A DNA stretch of 17,080 nucleotides from an uncultured Clostridia bacterium (GTDB taxonomy: Bacteria > Bacillota > Clostridia > Christensenellales > UBA1242), in assembly GCA_944381225.1 (NCBI GenBank), contig CALWKJ010000017.1:1-17080 (forward strand). The letters are read 5' to 3'. Positions 7,305 to 14,641 of this stretch are shown here, piece by piece. A program made the position numbers and the translations under genes. How positions within the stretch are numbered: the stretch's first letter is position 1; each line of letters starts with the position of its first letter. The notes beneath the pieces were generated by a model, which saw nothing but the letters and a program-made list of their open reading frames with translations, was not told the DNA's origin and did not search any database.

Positions 7305-8279
7305 CTAAATATCAATGATTGGCGGAATGTCTCCGTGATAAAATTCTACATTGCAATCACTTGTTATTTCTAATATAGCAAAGTAATAGAGATAATTGTC
7401 TGGATAGTACTTCACTCCTCTTATGGCAATATTATTATTAATGTTAATAATGCACCATTCGTTAGTTGGCACTGGCACGGAAGGACCATATTCATTATTT
7501 TCTACAAAATATATGTCATCAACACTGCTTTCCCAAAGCAAATTTAAATTATCAAAATTATAATTTGCAATTAGCAACTTATCTCTAACAACAATTTGCT
7601 GTCCAGCTGTAACTTGCGTTAAACCATTTTCACCATCTACAGCATAGTATTGAGCCAAATCTCCCGAAAGTGTCACTGTGTATCCTGCTTGAGCCATTGA
7701 AATTAATAAATCGTAATTAAATTCAACATTAGTAGGTTGCGTTAAATCTAACAAACTGTATGCTATCACCATGTTGGTTACATTGTCAGATTTTGGGACA
7801 TCATATTTTGGGGCAGAAGAAAATACTACACTGTTTAATGAAGTCCCACTAGAAGTATTGTTAACCAAAGATATATCAATATTCACACTACTACTTAAAT
7901 TTTTAACCGAAATTACAATATAATATGTGAATGCCTCATCATAATTTATATTTATATTGGCAGCACTTGGTGTTCCACTTTCGTTTAAATTATTATAGGT
8001 GCTAAACGACTGCACTGCACTGCCATACAATTCTTCAATCTGAGCAAAAGTTTGATTTTCAAGTGCTTGAGCTTTTGAAGTTAAAGTGGCTTGGTTGTAT
8101 TTGTTGTCGTCTTTATAAACTTTTGTGGTAATTTCAACATATGCTTGTTGAACTGAATACGAAATAGTTCCCGAAATGGAATAACTAACCTGCACTGAAG
8201 CATAAACATCAAAACAAAAAACAAACATTGAAAAAGCCAAAGTACATAATGTTAAAAATAATCTTAATTTCTTTTTCAT
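7305..8279 (-). CDS. Exported protein of unknown function
   Basis: 324 residues. The N-terminus is a Sec signal peptide: MKKKLR, a hydrophobic stretch at about 7-22, and a likely type I site after VYA (residue 27). There is no lipobox, no later membrane helix and no sortase motif, so the mature protein is probably released or held non-covalently. The mature part is rich in Ser, Thr, Asn, Val and Tyr with alternating hydrophobic residues (for example VQVSYSISGTISYSV near 29-43), suggesting beta-sheet; Cys is rare. I do not recognise a named family. AAGGAG precedes the ATG by four bases and a TATAAT box lies at 8304-8299. The gene diverges from a small XRE regulator, and a palindrome abuts its -10 box, so repression by that regulator is likely. 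It is followed by its own terminator and forms a single-gene unit. Confidence 0.85.
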   Translation of the reverse strand: MKKKLRLFLTLCTLAFSMFVFCFDVYASVQVSYSISGTISYSVQQAYVEITTKVYKDDNKYNQATLTSKAQALENQTFAQIEELYGSAVQSFSTYNNLNESGTPSAANININYDEAFTYYIVISVKNLSSSVNIDISLVNNTSSGTSLNSVVFSSAPKYDVPKSDNVTNMVIAYSLLDLTQPTNVEFNYDLLISMAQAGYTVTLSGDLAQYYAVDGENGLTQVTAGQQIVVRDKLLIANYNFDNLNLLWESSVDDIYFVENNEYGPSVPVPTNEWCIININNNIAIRGVKYYPDNYLYYFAILEITSDCNVEFYHGDIPPIIDI

Positions 8280-8290
8280 TTTTTCTCCTT

Positions 8291-8321
8291 TTTTGTAGAT
8301 TATATCCTACATTTTGTAGGA
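8291..8321. promoter_or_regulatory. Operator palindrome and -10 box between exported-protein gene and XRE regulator
   Basis: TCCTACA-ttt-TGTAGGA forms a 17-bp inverted repeat at 8305-8321. It directly abuts TATAAT (8304-8299, minus strand), the -10 box of the exported-protein gene, and fills the promoter spacer. TTTTGTAG recurs as a direct repeat at 8291-8298 and 8312-8319, a 21-bp offset or two helical turns, giving a possible third half-site. The minus promoter has no good -35 box. Such a palindrome beside a small XRE gene is typical of its own binding site. Confidence 0.65.
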
Positions 8322-8341
8322 ACATAATTAATAATAAGCGA

Positions 8342-8554
8342 ATGAAAGATAATTATTTTGGCAAAACACTGAAATCTTTAAGAATTGAAAAAGGACTTTC
8401 CCAACGCAAATTGGGAGAAGCCCTTCAAGTTGTTAATCAAACAATAAGTTTTTGGGAAAGTGGCAGTCGTGAACCCGACATAGACACTCTTTTAGAAATT
8501 GCAAAATTTTTTCAGGTTCCAGTTTCGTATTTAATTGATAAAACTTCTATTTAG
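8342..8554 (+). CDS. Small XRE-family (Cro/CI-type) transcriptional regulator
   Basis: 70 residues, essentially a single helix-turn-helix domain. GKTLKSLRIEKGLSQRKLGE is followed by VVNQTISFWESGSREPD and IDTLLEIAKFFQVPVSYLI, the standard HTH_3 pattern with recognition helix around 31-40. No ligand or dimerisation domain follows. The frame is open further upstream to 8228, but that start would overlap the divergent gene and encode an unrelated hydrophobic leader; ATG 8342 gives the usual domain start. No clear Shine-Dalgarno site is seen. It probably controls the divergent exported-protein gene and itself through the palindrome at 8305-8321. Its TAG stop overlaps the TAG stop of the convergent peptidase gene within eight bases, so antisense effects on both 3' ends are possible. 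Confidence 0.88.
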   Translation: MKDNYFGKTLKSLRIEKGLSQRKLGEALQVVNQTISFWESGSREPDIDTLLEIAKFFQVPVSYLIDKTSI

Positions 8555-10025
8555 CAATAATTTTTACTTTTCCCTCTAAATACGAATTAAAAAGATTTTC
8601 CAAATTTTTGCCTGTTGCTTTTGAAAAACATTTAATAACATCAACTGGATTTACATTCTCATATAAATTGGTTTCATAATAGTACTGCAATGCTTTATCA
8701 AATTTTTTATTTCCAACAAGTTCATAAACGGTTGAAAACATTAACATTCCCTTAACGTATGTGTTATAAACGTATTCTGGTTCTGTGTTAAATTCATCAA
8801 GTGCCCTATTCATACTTGTATCAACCTCGCCTTGAACATCAGAATAAACTTTCATAAATGTCGTGTAAGAAAATGTTGCAGCTCTTATCATATTCTCCAT
8901 AGACCTTCCATATTGCGAGTGATTTTCAAAAAAGTATGTAGTGCAAAATTCTGTCAAACCTTCATCTATCCAACCATAATCAAATTGATTGTTTCCAACA
9001 ACTCCATACCACCATTGATGGCATAGTTCATGGACAATTACAATGCGATATGTCTCATAGTCTTTAACATCGTCACTCACAAGCACCATATTTGGATATT
9101 CCATTCCACCATGGACAAAATTGGTTTGAACTACACTTATGCTGTCATATGGATATAGTCCGATTTTTTTTTCAAAAAAAGCAAGAGAATTTTCTATAAG
9201 CGACATTGTTTCTTCTGCAATATCGTCATTTAGATAATAATAGTTAATGTCCACTCTATTGGCGTAATTTTGAGTTTTAATTTTAAATTTTTTTGACATG
9301 ACAAATCCAAAATCTCTAACACAGTTGGCTTTTATTTTGTATGTCATATTTTGTTCATTTTCAAAACTTTCTACTTGTTTTCCACTTGATGCAAGCACAT
9401 AGTCTTTTGGCATAGTTATTGTAACTGTATAGTCGGCAACATCGCTATAAAATGGGTCACCATTAGAGTTGTATAAGTCACAAACAAATTCTCCATCTTC
9501 ATAAACGCAAGCGATGGGATAAAAATTGCAAACATTTATTGCATTTTCTCCATAGCCCAATCTGTGATTGATATTTGCAAGGTTAACTGTAAAATTCATT
9601 TTAATTTGCACTCTATCATTTGGATATAAATTATTAAAAAGTGGAACTTCTAATATATTTTCATCCTCACCATTTACTGCATATTCTACCTTTTTTTCAG
9701 AAATTGTTACACTTTTTATTTCTATGTTTCCATAACTTTTTCCATTTGGATAAGCTTTTGCTACATTCGCCAAACTTACAACGCTTGCCTTTGCATTTTC
9801 ACGGAACGCATTTGGATACAAATGAAACTTTAAAACATCAAGTGTATTGTCGGATTTATTCACATAATCTACGTTCGTCTCACATTCAAGTTTGTTCATT
9901 TGCTCATCATATGATATATTCAAATTATATAATGTTAAATTTTCTTTAAATTTAAAATTTGCGTTGCAAGCAACTAAGATAAAAATTGATATTATTATCA
10001 AAGAAATCGATAAAAATTTTTTCAT
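8547..10025 (-). CDS. M1-family zinc metallopeptidase lipoprotein
   Basis: 492 residues. The signal peptide ends in a lipobox (LVAC, Cys20), placing the protein on the outer face of the membrane. Residues ~25-240 look like the beta-rich N-terminal domain of M1 aminopeptidases. The catalytic domain carries GGMEYP at 306-311, the bacterial form of the GAMEN substrate motif. It also has HELCHQWW at 332-339 and Glu355 in WIDEGLTEF, giving the full HExxH-x18-E zinc site, and YVKG near 423-426 with the likely transition-state Tyr. All key residues are present, so it should be an active peptidase acting on extracellular peptides. It is shorter than classical M1 enzymes because the C-terminal helical domain is missing. 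AGGGG precedes the ATG. It diverges from the DnaD-like gene and overlaps the XRE gene by eight bases at the stops. Confidence 0.92.
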   Translation of the reverse strand: MKKFLSISLIIISIFILVACNANFKFKENLTLYNLNISYDEQMNKLECETNVDYVNKSDNTLDVLKFHLYPNAFRENAKASVVSLANVAKAYPNGKSYGNIEIKSVTISEKKVEYAVNGEDENILEVPLFNNLYPNDRVQIKMNFTVNLANINHRLGYGENAINVCNFYPIACVYEDGEFVCDLYNSNGDPFYSDVADYTVTITMPKDYVLASSGKQVESFENEQNMTYKIKANCVRDFGFVMSKKFKIKTQNYANRVDINYYYLNDDIAEETMSLIENSLAFFEKKIGLYPYDSISVVQTNFVHGGMEYPNMVLVSDDVKDYETYRIVIVHELCHQWWYGVVGNNQFDYGWIDEGLTEFCTTYFFENHSQYGRSMENMIRAATFSYTTFMKVYSDVQGEVDTSMNRALDEFNTEPEYVYNTYVKGMLMFSTVYELVGNKKFDKALQYYYETNLYENVNPVDVIKCFSKATGKNLENLFNSYLEGKVKIIAK

Positions 10026-10085
10026 ACAACCCCTGCAAAATATATTATGAGAGTTAATTATAAATTATGTTTAATTTAAAAATCA

Positions 10086-10114
10086 TTGTAAAATAATTTG
10101 TTATATGCTAAAAT
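10086..10114 (+). promoter_or_regulatory. SigmaA-type promoter of the DnaD-like/DnaC-like operon
   Basis: TTGTAA (10086-10091), 17-base spacer, TAAAAT (10109-10114), with TG at 10106-10107 as an extended -10. The predicted start near 10121 leaves an 18-base leader with AGAGGG before the ATG at 10139. Confidence 0.7.
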
Positions 10115-10138
10115 GTACTAAATTTATAAGAGGGTTAT

Positions 10139-11593
10139 ATGAATTTTTGCAGTTATTCTTCACAATTAATTGTCGACAATAAAACGCCAATAGACAACTT
10201 GTTTATAACATCTTTTATGCCCTACGCCCCTAGTGACTGCGTTAAAATTTATTTATATGGTTTATTTGCTTGCAACGATGCCAATTCATCTCATAACACA
10301 ATAGAGGAATTTGCCAAAGCATTAAACATGTCAGTTCAAGATATAGAGAGTTCGTTTTTATATTGGCAAGAACAAGGTTTGGTACAAATTATTGATACAA
10401 TACCCTTTGAAGTTAGATATTTACCAATAAAAAATGCACTTATTAAACATCCTAAAATAAGCGAACAAAAATATTCTTCATTTAACATTTCAGCACAAGA
10501 AATTTTAACCGGAAGAATGATTACTCCTAATGAATATTATGAATACTATGCAACCATGGAAAGTTTACACATAGAACAAAGTGCGCTTTTGATGATAATA
10601 AAATATTGTGCAAATTTAAAAGGAGACAATGTTGGATATCCTTACATACTCACTGTTGCTAAAAATTGGGCAAAGGAAGGCATAACATCAGCTCAAAGTG
10701 TAAACGAAAAACTAATTGGCTTTGAAAAGCAAAATGAAAATTTAAATTTAATTTTAAAAGCCATGTCAATAAAAAGAAATGCAGACATTGATGAAAGAGA
10801 TTTATATGAAAAATGGATGCAAATGGGATTTTTGAATAATGTTATAATATATGTTGCAAAAAGCATAAAAAAATTAAAAAAATCAGTAAATTTTAAATAT
10901 TTAGATAAAATTTTAGAAAAATATTACACAATGAACCTATTTTCAATTCAAGAGATAGATGCATATGAAAACAACAAAGCAAGTTTGTTTAACTTAGCAA
11001 AAAGCGTATGTAAAAATCTTGGTGTTTTTTATGAGGATATTGAACCAGTTGTAGAAAATTACATAATAACGTGGACAAATATGGGTTACGATGAGGAAAT
11101 ATTGCTGAAAATCAGCAATTATTGTTTTAAAAGTTCAATTAGAACATTAGAAAATATGGACAAACAAATTTTAAAATTTTATAAATTAGGCATCACAAAT
11201 TTAAAAAGTCTTGATGAATATTTTGATGATATATTACACTTTGAAGAACAAATTAAACAAATTTTAGAAAAACTTGGTTTGTCCAGAAATATAAACAACA
11301 TAGACAGAGAATATTACAAAAATTGGACAAATAATTGGAATATGTCTGCAGAACTGATAAATTATGCAATAACCTTATCAATTGGAAAGCCTCAGCCTCT
11401 TCAATATATGAATAAAGTTTTAAGCAAATGGCATGAAAATAACATAAAAACAGTTGACGAAGCAAAAAAATGCACCGGTTTAACAAAAGAAACAAAAACA
11501 ATTACGTCAAATTGCAATAACTATCAAACAAGGGACTACACATCGGAACAAATAAATTCTCTTTTTACTAATCTGGAAGAAATAGAAATATAA
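10139..11593 (+). CDS. DnaD-like replication-initiation/primosome protein with four tandem DnaD modules
   Basis: 484 residues, about twice the length of Bacillus DnaD. Residues ~1-100 form a winged-helix-like N-terminal domain (TIEEFAKALNMSVQDIESSF, then QEQGLVQI). By eye I see four copies of the DnaD C-terminal module (DnaB_2 type) at about 118-192, 203-275, 288-362 and 372-445. Each has two helical blocks and ends in a pattern such as VAKNWAKEGITSAQSV, ILEKYYTMNLFSIQEI, ILKFYKLGITNLKSLDE or VLSKWHENNIKTVDEA. The tail YTSEQINSLFTNLEEIEI resembles the C-terminal end of clostridial DnaD-domain proteins. DnaD proteins bind DNA and help load the replicative helicase at oriC or during restart. 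The helicase-loader gene follows ten bases later, which supports this role. Confidence 0.88.
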   Translation: MNFCSYSSQLIVDNKTPIDNLFITSFMPYAPSDCVKIYLYGLFACNDANSSHNTIEEFAKALNMSVQDIESSFLYWQEQGLVQIIDTIPFEVRYLPIKNALIKHPKISEQKYSSFNISAQEILTGRMITPNEYYEYYATMESLHIEQSALLMIIKYCANLKGDNVGYPYILTVAKNWAKEGITSAQSVNEKLIGFEKQNENLNLILKAMSIKRNADIDERDLYEKWMQMGFLNNVIIYVAKSIKKLKKSVNFKYLDKILEKYYTMNLFSIQEIDAYENNKASLFNLAKSVCKNLGVFYEDIEPVVENYIITWTNMGYDEEILLKISNYCFKSSIRTLENMDKQILKFYKLGITNLKSLDEYFDDILHFEEQIKQILEKLGLSRNINNIDREYYKNWTNNWNMSAELINYAITLSIGKPQPLQYMNKVLSKWHENNIKTVDEAKKCTGLTKETKTITSNCNNYQTRDYTSEQINSLFTNLEEIEI

Positions 11594-11597
11594 GGAG
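11591..11597 (+). promoter_or_regulatory. Fused stop codon and Shine-Dalgarno (TAAGGAG) before the helicase loader
   Basis: The TAA stop of the DnaD-like gene (11591-11593) is part of TAAGGAG, which lies five bases before the ATG at 11603. The two proteins are probably made in a coupled way. Confidence 0.7.
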
Positions 11598-11602
11598 CAA
11601 AC

Positions 11603-12529
11603 ATGATAAGTAAAGATATTTTAAACAAAGCGATATACAAAATAAAGCAACAAAAACAACATGCCGAACAAATCGCCGATAAAAATTTACAAAAAGCCCT
11701 TTTAAATACCGAGTTTTTGAATATATATCAACTTGAAAAAACTGCACTAATTGAAAATGCCAAATGTGAAGTCTACAATCAAAAAAAATTGTATAATATA
11801 AAAGATATCGAAACAAAAAGAAAACAAATTTTGCAAAAATTAAATATAGATGAAAAAAGTTTATTGCCAAATTACAAATGCAATATTTGCAAGGATACTG
11901 GTTATTTGCAAGGAAAAATGTGCACATGCTTAAAAGCGATAATAAATGAAGAACTATACAAGCAAAGTGGCTTGAATCACAAATTAAATTCTTTTGAAAA
12001 TATGAACTGCAGTATTTTTGAAAATTCAAAAAAGATTAAAAATTTATACGATACCATGAAAAAATGGTGCAATTGCCCTTCTTCGGCATATTTAAATATT
12101 GTTTTAACTGGAAAAACAGGAGTTGGAAAAACATTTCTAATGGAATGTATGGCAAATGAACTAATAAAAAACGGAAACATTGTATTTTGGACAAGCGCTT
12201 TTAATTTAAATCAATTACTTCTTAAATACCACACAACTTTTGATGATAATAAAACAAATTATATTTCAAATTTACTTGAAGCAGAATATTTGTTTGTTGA
12301 CGATTTAGGGTGTGAACCAACGCTTAAAAATGTCACCGTTGAGGGAATTTATAATGTTTTAGCAGAACGAGTTGAAAACAATAAAAAAACAATAATTTCA
12401 ACAAATTTAAATTTAAAAGAAATTCAAGACAAATATGGTGAAAGAATATTTAGTAGATTGCTAAACAAATCAAATTCATTATGCATAAACATTGAAAATA
12501 AAGATTTGCGATTAATAAAAAAATCTTAA
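11603..12529 (+). CDS. DnaC/DnaI-type replicative helicase loader (AAA+ ATPase)
   Basis: 308 residues. A charged helical N-terminal region (1-85) precedes a Cys cluster, CNIC at 93-96 and CTC at 107-109, as in the zinc-binding N-domain of DnaI-type loaders. The AAA+ core has Walker A GKTGVGKT at 170-177, Walker B LFVDDLG at 230-236, sensor 1 IISTN at 264-268 and an arginine-finger region ERIFSRLL at 280-287. These loaders place the DnaB-type helicase on DNA during initiation and restart. It is the second gene of the operon with the DnaD-like protein. The stop codon is embedded in the terminator hairpin. Confidence 0.93.
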   Translation: MISKDILNKAIYKIKQQKQHAEQIADKNLQKALLNTEFLNIYQLEKTALIENAKCEVYNQKKLYNIKDIETKRKQILQKLNIDEKSLLPNYKCNICKDTGYLQGKMCTCLKAIINEELYKQSGLNHKLNSFENMNCSIFENSKKIKNLYDTMKKWCNCPSSAYLNIVLTGKTGVGKTFLMECMANELIKNGNIVFWTSAFNLNQLLLKYHTTFDDNKTNYISNLLEAEYLFVDDLGCEPTLKNVTVEGIYNVLAERVENNKKTIISTNLNLKEIQDKYGERIFSRLLNKSNSLCINIENKDLRLIKKS

Positions 12530-12547
12530 AACATTTTAAGATTTTTT
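12517..12547. terminator. Bidirectional terminator between helicase loader and HD hydrolase genes
   Basis: AAAAAATCTTAA pairs with TTAAGATTTTTT around a short AT loop. T-runs follow on the plus strand and, because the arms are A- and T-rich, on the minus strand too. The loader's TAA stop (12527-12529) lies inside the left arm. The convergent HD gene ends 29 bases away. The rest of 12548-12575 is AT-rich with no gene. Confidence 0.8.
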
Positions 12548-12575
12548 TATTTTTAGATTTTTATTCTAAATACTT

Positions 12576-13169
12576 TTATTTATAAACTTTTTCATCTAAA
12601 TAAGTTGCCTGTAAATCTGCAATGTGAAATAAAAGAGCAAGTGGATATTTATAATATATTTCAGTCAAGCTCACACCTGCTTTTGCTCTTAAATCATATT
12701 CGCCCATATGCCAATTTATGCACATAGCCTCTTCTCTTGTAAGCCTTATAAATCCATTTGCAATATAAACAGACTTCTCCCCATGTCCATATGGCAATTT
12801 ATCATTGACAGCATAAAATGGTTTTTGAATCCAAACTCCATTTTCTTTAACATTGCGCATATCAGTGACATATGTATCAACCTTGCACAAATCATGAAAT
12901 AAAGCAATAATAGTTGCACTCTCAACCGAACAAACTTTTTCCCAGTTTTCGCCGTATTCACTTTTTAACAATTTTATAAATCTTTCAAACACATTTAAAG
13001 TGTGCAAACACAGTCCACCTTCAACATTTGAATGATATTTAGTAGAAGCTGGACATGTAAAAAAATCAGTTTTTACAAGCCATTCAACAAGTTGTTGAAT
13101 ACCATCTCTTTTTATATTTGATTTTATTAAATTCAAATATTGTTCTTTGTTTTTTTCAACATCTTCCAT
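12576..13169 (-). CDS. HD-domain hydrolase
   Basis: 197 residues. HD-superfamily metal ligands are visible: His56 (GGLCLHTLNV), the paired His92-Asp93 (LFHDLCK), His129 (YGHGEKS), His154 (NWHMGEYD) and Asp185 (LFHIADLQA). Such proteins hydrolyse phosphoester bonds of nucleotides or related molecules; the substrate here cannot be told. Stand-alone HD proteins of this size with the CPAST.YH....GGL..HT motif are common in Clostridia and their phages. AGGG lies a few bases before the ATG. It is a single gene, divergent from the 54-residue ORF and convergent with the helicase loader. Confidence 0.85.
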   Translation of the reverse strand: MEDVEKNKEQYLNLIKSNIKRDGIQQLVEWLVKTDFFTCPASTKYHSNVEGGLCLHTLNVFERFIKLLKSEYGENWEKVCSVESATIIALFHDLCKVDTYVTDMRNVKENGVWIQKPFYAVNDKLPYGHGEKSVYIANGFIRLTREEAMCINWHMGEYDLRAKAGVSLTEIYYKYPLALLFHIADLQATYLDEKVYK

Positions 13170-13226
13170 AATTAACCCTTTTTATTAAATTCACTAACCC
13201 ATTATTTATTTTCATAAATATAATAT

Positions 13227-13391
13227 ATGAAAAATTTAAAGCCCGAAGAAATAGCCACTCTTGCAACTTTATACAGTGTTGAACTCTCTAAAAATTGCAC
13301 AGTGAAAGAACTTCAAACTTACAGGTCTTTTTATCTTGCTGTATCAAACAATCTATTAACTATAATTTCAGAAAAATTAAATACAAAATAA
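13227..13391 (+). CDS. Small conserved-looking protein, 54 residues
   Basis: Translated by hand; begins MKNLKPEEIATLATLYSVEL and ends KLNTK. It has an amphipathic, almost all-helical pattern: PEEIATLATLYSVELSKN, then TVKELQTYRSFYLAVSNNLLTIISEKL. The 'EE...L..L......K....ELQ.....F..A.S.NL.TI' layout is like small clostridial proteins of the DUF6774 type, but this is memory of a pattern and not a search. An in-frame TAA just upstream makes ATG 13227 the only ATG start available. There is no Shine-Dalgarno site, which lowers confidence. It fills the gap between the HD gene and the convergent DUF1858 gene and ends inside a shared palindrome, as a real gene would. Confidence 0.65.
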   Translation: MKNLKPEEIATLATLYSVELSKNCTVKELQTYRSFYLAVSNNLLTIISEKLNTK

Positions 13392-13405
13392 CGTTATTTT
13401 GTATT
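13380..13405. terminator. 26-bp perfect palindrome holding both stop codons of convergent genes
   Basis: AATACAAAATAAC (13380-13392) is followed directly by its exact reverse complement (13393-13405). It can fold into a ~10-bp hairpin with loop AACGTT on either strand, with T-rich ends, so it may serve as a weak bidirectional terminator. It contains the TAA of the 54-residue gene (13389-13391) and the TAA of the DUF1858 gene (13396-13394). Confidence 0.75.
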
Positions 13406-13594
13406 TTGTTCATTTAGTTTTTCCAATAAAAAATCTATATCTATGCCATGCACTTGTGCAGCCTCTTCAAGGGTTTCCATTTGACTCAATGGGCAACTAA
13501 AACAATGCATGCCAAAACCCATTAAAACATCTTGAAGCTCTTCGTTTTCATTAATTACATCACCAAGCGTCCAATCTTTTGTTATTTTATTCAT
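13394..13594 (-). CDS. DUF1858-type CxxC (hybrid-cluster-associated disulfide) protein
   Basis: 66 residues. MNKITKDWTLGDVI, then GFGMHCFSCPLS with Cys31 and Cys34, then ETLEEAAQVHGIDIDFLLEKLN. This is the full DUF1858 pattern, named for its association with hybrid-cluster proteins and a predicted redox-active disulfide. Function is otherwise unknown. Its ATG overlaps the TGA of the SPFH-like gene by four bases (ATGA), so it is probably translated with that gene. The C-terminus (NTK) is encoded by the palindrome shared with the convergent 54-residue ORF. Confidence 0.92.
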   Translation of the reverse strand: MNKITKDWTLGDVINENEELQDVLMGFGMHCFSCPLSQMETLEEAAQVHGIDIDFLLEKLNEQNTK

Positions 13595-14634
13595 TGTATA
13601 CCTCCGTTTTCATTTAATTTATTTTCACAAACTTCGCAATTTTCAGCGTTGTTTTTATTTTTATAGCCACATACTTTGCAAACTTTATATTCTTTATCAT
13701 CTTTATACAAATTATCCAAATTCAAATCTACAAACTGGCTGTCACCATGTGTATTTTCAATTTTTTCATTTTGTTCACAATGGCTAATTGTTTCTTCATT
13801 ATTTAAATTAATATTAGATTCTTCTATAACTATATTTCCAAAAGGCACGTATTTTGTTTTTTGAATAGTATTAATTTCATTGAGCGCAACACTTTTATTT
13901 TTTAAAGTATCATCAGTTTTATCTAATTTGTTTTTTTCATATTCCTTTTGATATTTTTTTGGCAAAACAAAATTTACATCACACATATCTTCAATAATCA
14001 ATCCTATTTTTAGTAATTTATGTGACAATTCTCGCATCAAATTATCTAAAATAATTGGATTAAAATTTAAAAATTCAGATAATGCGAAATTATATTTAAA
14101 CAACAATGACACCAAAAAATCAGATATGTATAAATTTAAAATTTTTTCTGCTTCAAATTGTTTAACATAGGAATATTCGCTTAATAACATCTCCATAAAT
14201 TTAATTTCATCCGAAATTTTTATTTTTATCTTAGCAGACATTCCCACCTTAAAAAATCCAGTTGCTCTTCTTCCCAGCTCAGCCTTTTCTAAAGTTTTAA
14301 AATTTAAAAAATAACTATTCATGTTTACAAAATAAGCATTTGCCTTAAATGATTTTTTTGCGTTGTTTTTTTTATCGGGCAGATGAATTTTTAGCTTTTT
14401 ACAACATTTTGGCATCATTGCCAAAGAAAGTTCATATTCTCCTTGCTTAAAAGAGTCTAAAACTTTCCCATTATATCCTATAACAAAACTGTAATTTTCA
14501 GGAACTTTCAATTTTGAATTGATTTTAATTTTGCCGTACTTTAAAGGGTATGGACTCACAAGCCCAACTAAATCACTTTTATTTGGAGCTATATCACTAG
14601 AAAAAAAATGTTTTAAATTTTTAATCAATCCCAT
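13591..14634 (-). CDS. SPFH-domain (YdjI-like) protein with C-terminal zinc ribbon
   Basis: 347 residues. It opens MGLIKNLKHFF, like YdjI-type SPFH proteins. Residues ~25-215 fit the SPFH/virion-core-like domain: KVPENYSFVIGYNGKVLDSF followed by QGEYEL, and ANAYFVNMNSYFLNFKT at ~98-114. A Lys/Asn-rich, probably disordered linker covers ~225-315. The tail is a zinc ribbon with CKVC at 319-322 and CEVC at 333-336. No membrane helix is seen, so it is likely cytoplasmic or peripheral on the membrane, where YdjI-type proteins cooperate with PspA-like or other membrane-stress factors; the partner here is unknown. The downstream DUF1858 gene overlaps its stop. ATG 14634 has no Shine-Dalgarno site and lies only seven bases after an excellent -10 box. 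Confidence 0.8.
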   Translation of the reverse strand: MGLIKNLKHFFSSDIAPNKSDLVGLVSPYPLKYGKIKINSKLKVPENYSFVIGYNGKVLDSFKQGEYELSLAMMPKCCKKLKIHLPDKKNNAKKSFKANAYFVNMNSYFLNFKTLEKAELGRRATGFFKVGMSAKIKIKISDEIKFMEMLLSEYSYVKQFEAEKILNLYISDFLVSLLFKYNFALSEFLNFNPIILDNLMRELSHKLLKIGLIIEDMCDVNFVLPKKYQKEYEKNKLDKTDDTLKNKSVALNEINTIQKTKYVPFGNIVIEESNINLNNEETISHCEQNEKIENTHGDSQFVDLNLDNLYKDDKEYKVCKVCGYKNKNNAENCEVCENKLNENGGIQ

Positions 14635-14641
14635 TGTTAAA

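Noticed and set aside
8228..8341. Upstream extension of the XRE regulator to an ATG at 8228
   Set aside because: It would overlap the divergent signal-peptide gene and its operator and add an unrelated hydrophobic leader; the domain starts normally at 8342.
11253..12180. Minus-strand frames opposite the DnaD-like and helicase-loader genes
   Set aside because: Their sequences are Phe/Leu/Cys-rich reverse complements of Lys/Asn-rich coding DNA and lack any known motif or ribosome binding site.
13219..13224. TATAAT as promoter of the 54-residue ORF
   Set aside because: It is only two bases from the ATG, so transcription would start inside the gene, and there is no -35 match at 16-18 bases upstream.
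13201..13226. Possible ncRNA or riboswitch in the HD/54-residue divergent gap
   Set aside because: The gap is only 57 bases, AT-rich and without a stable fold or known motif; no structured RNA was seen in any other intergenic gap either.
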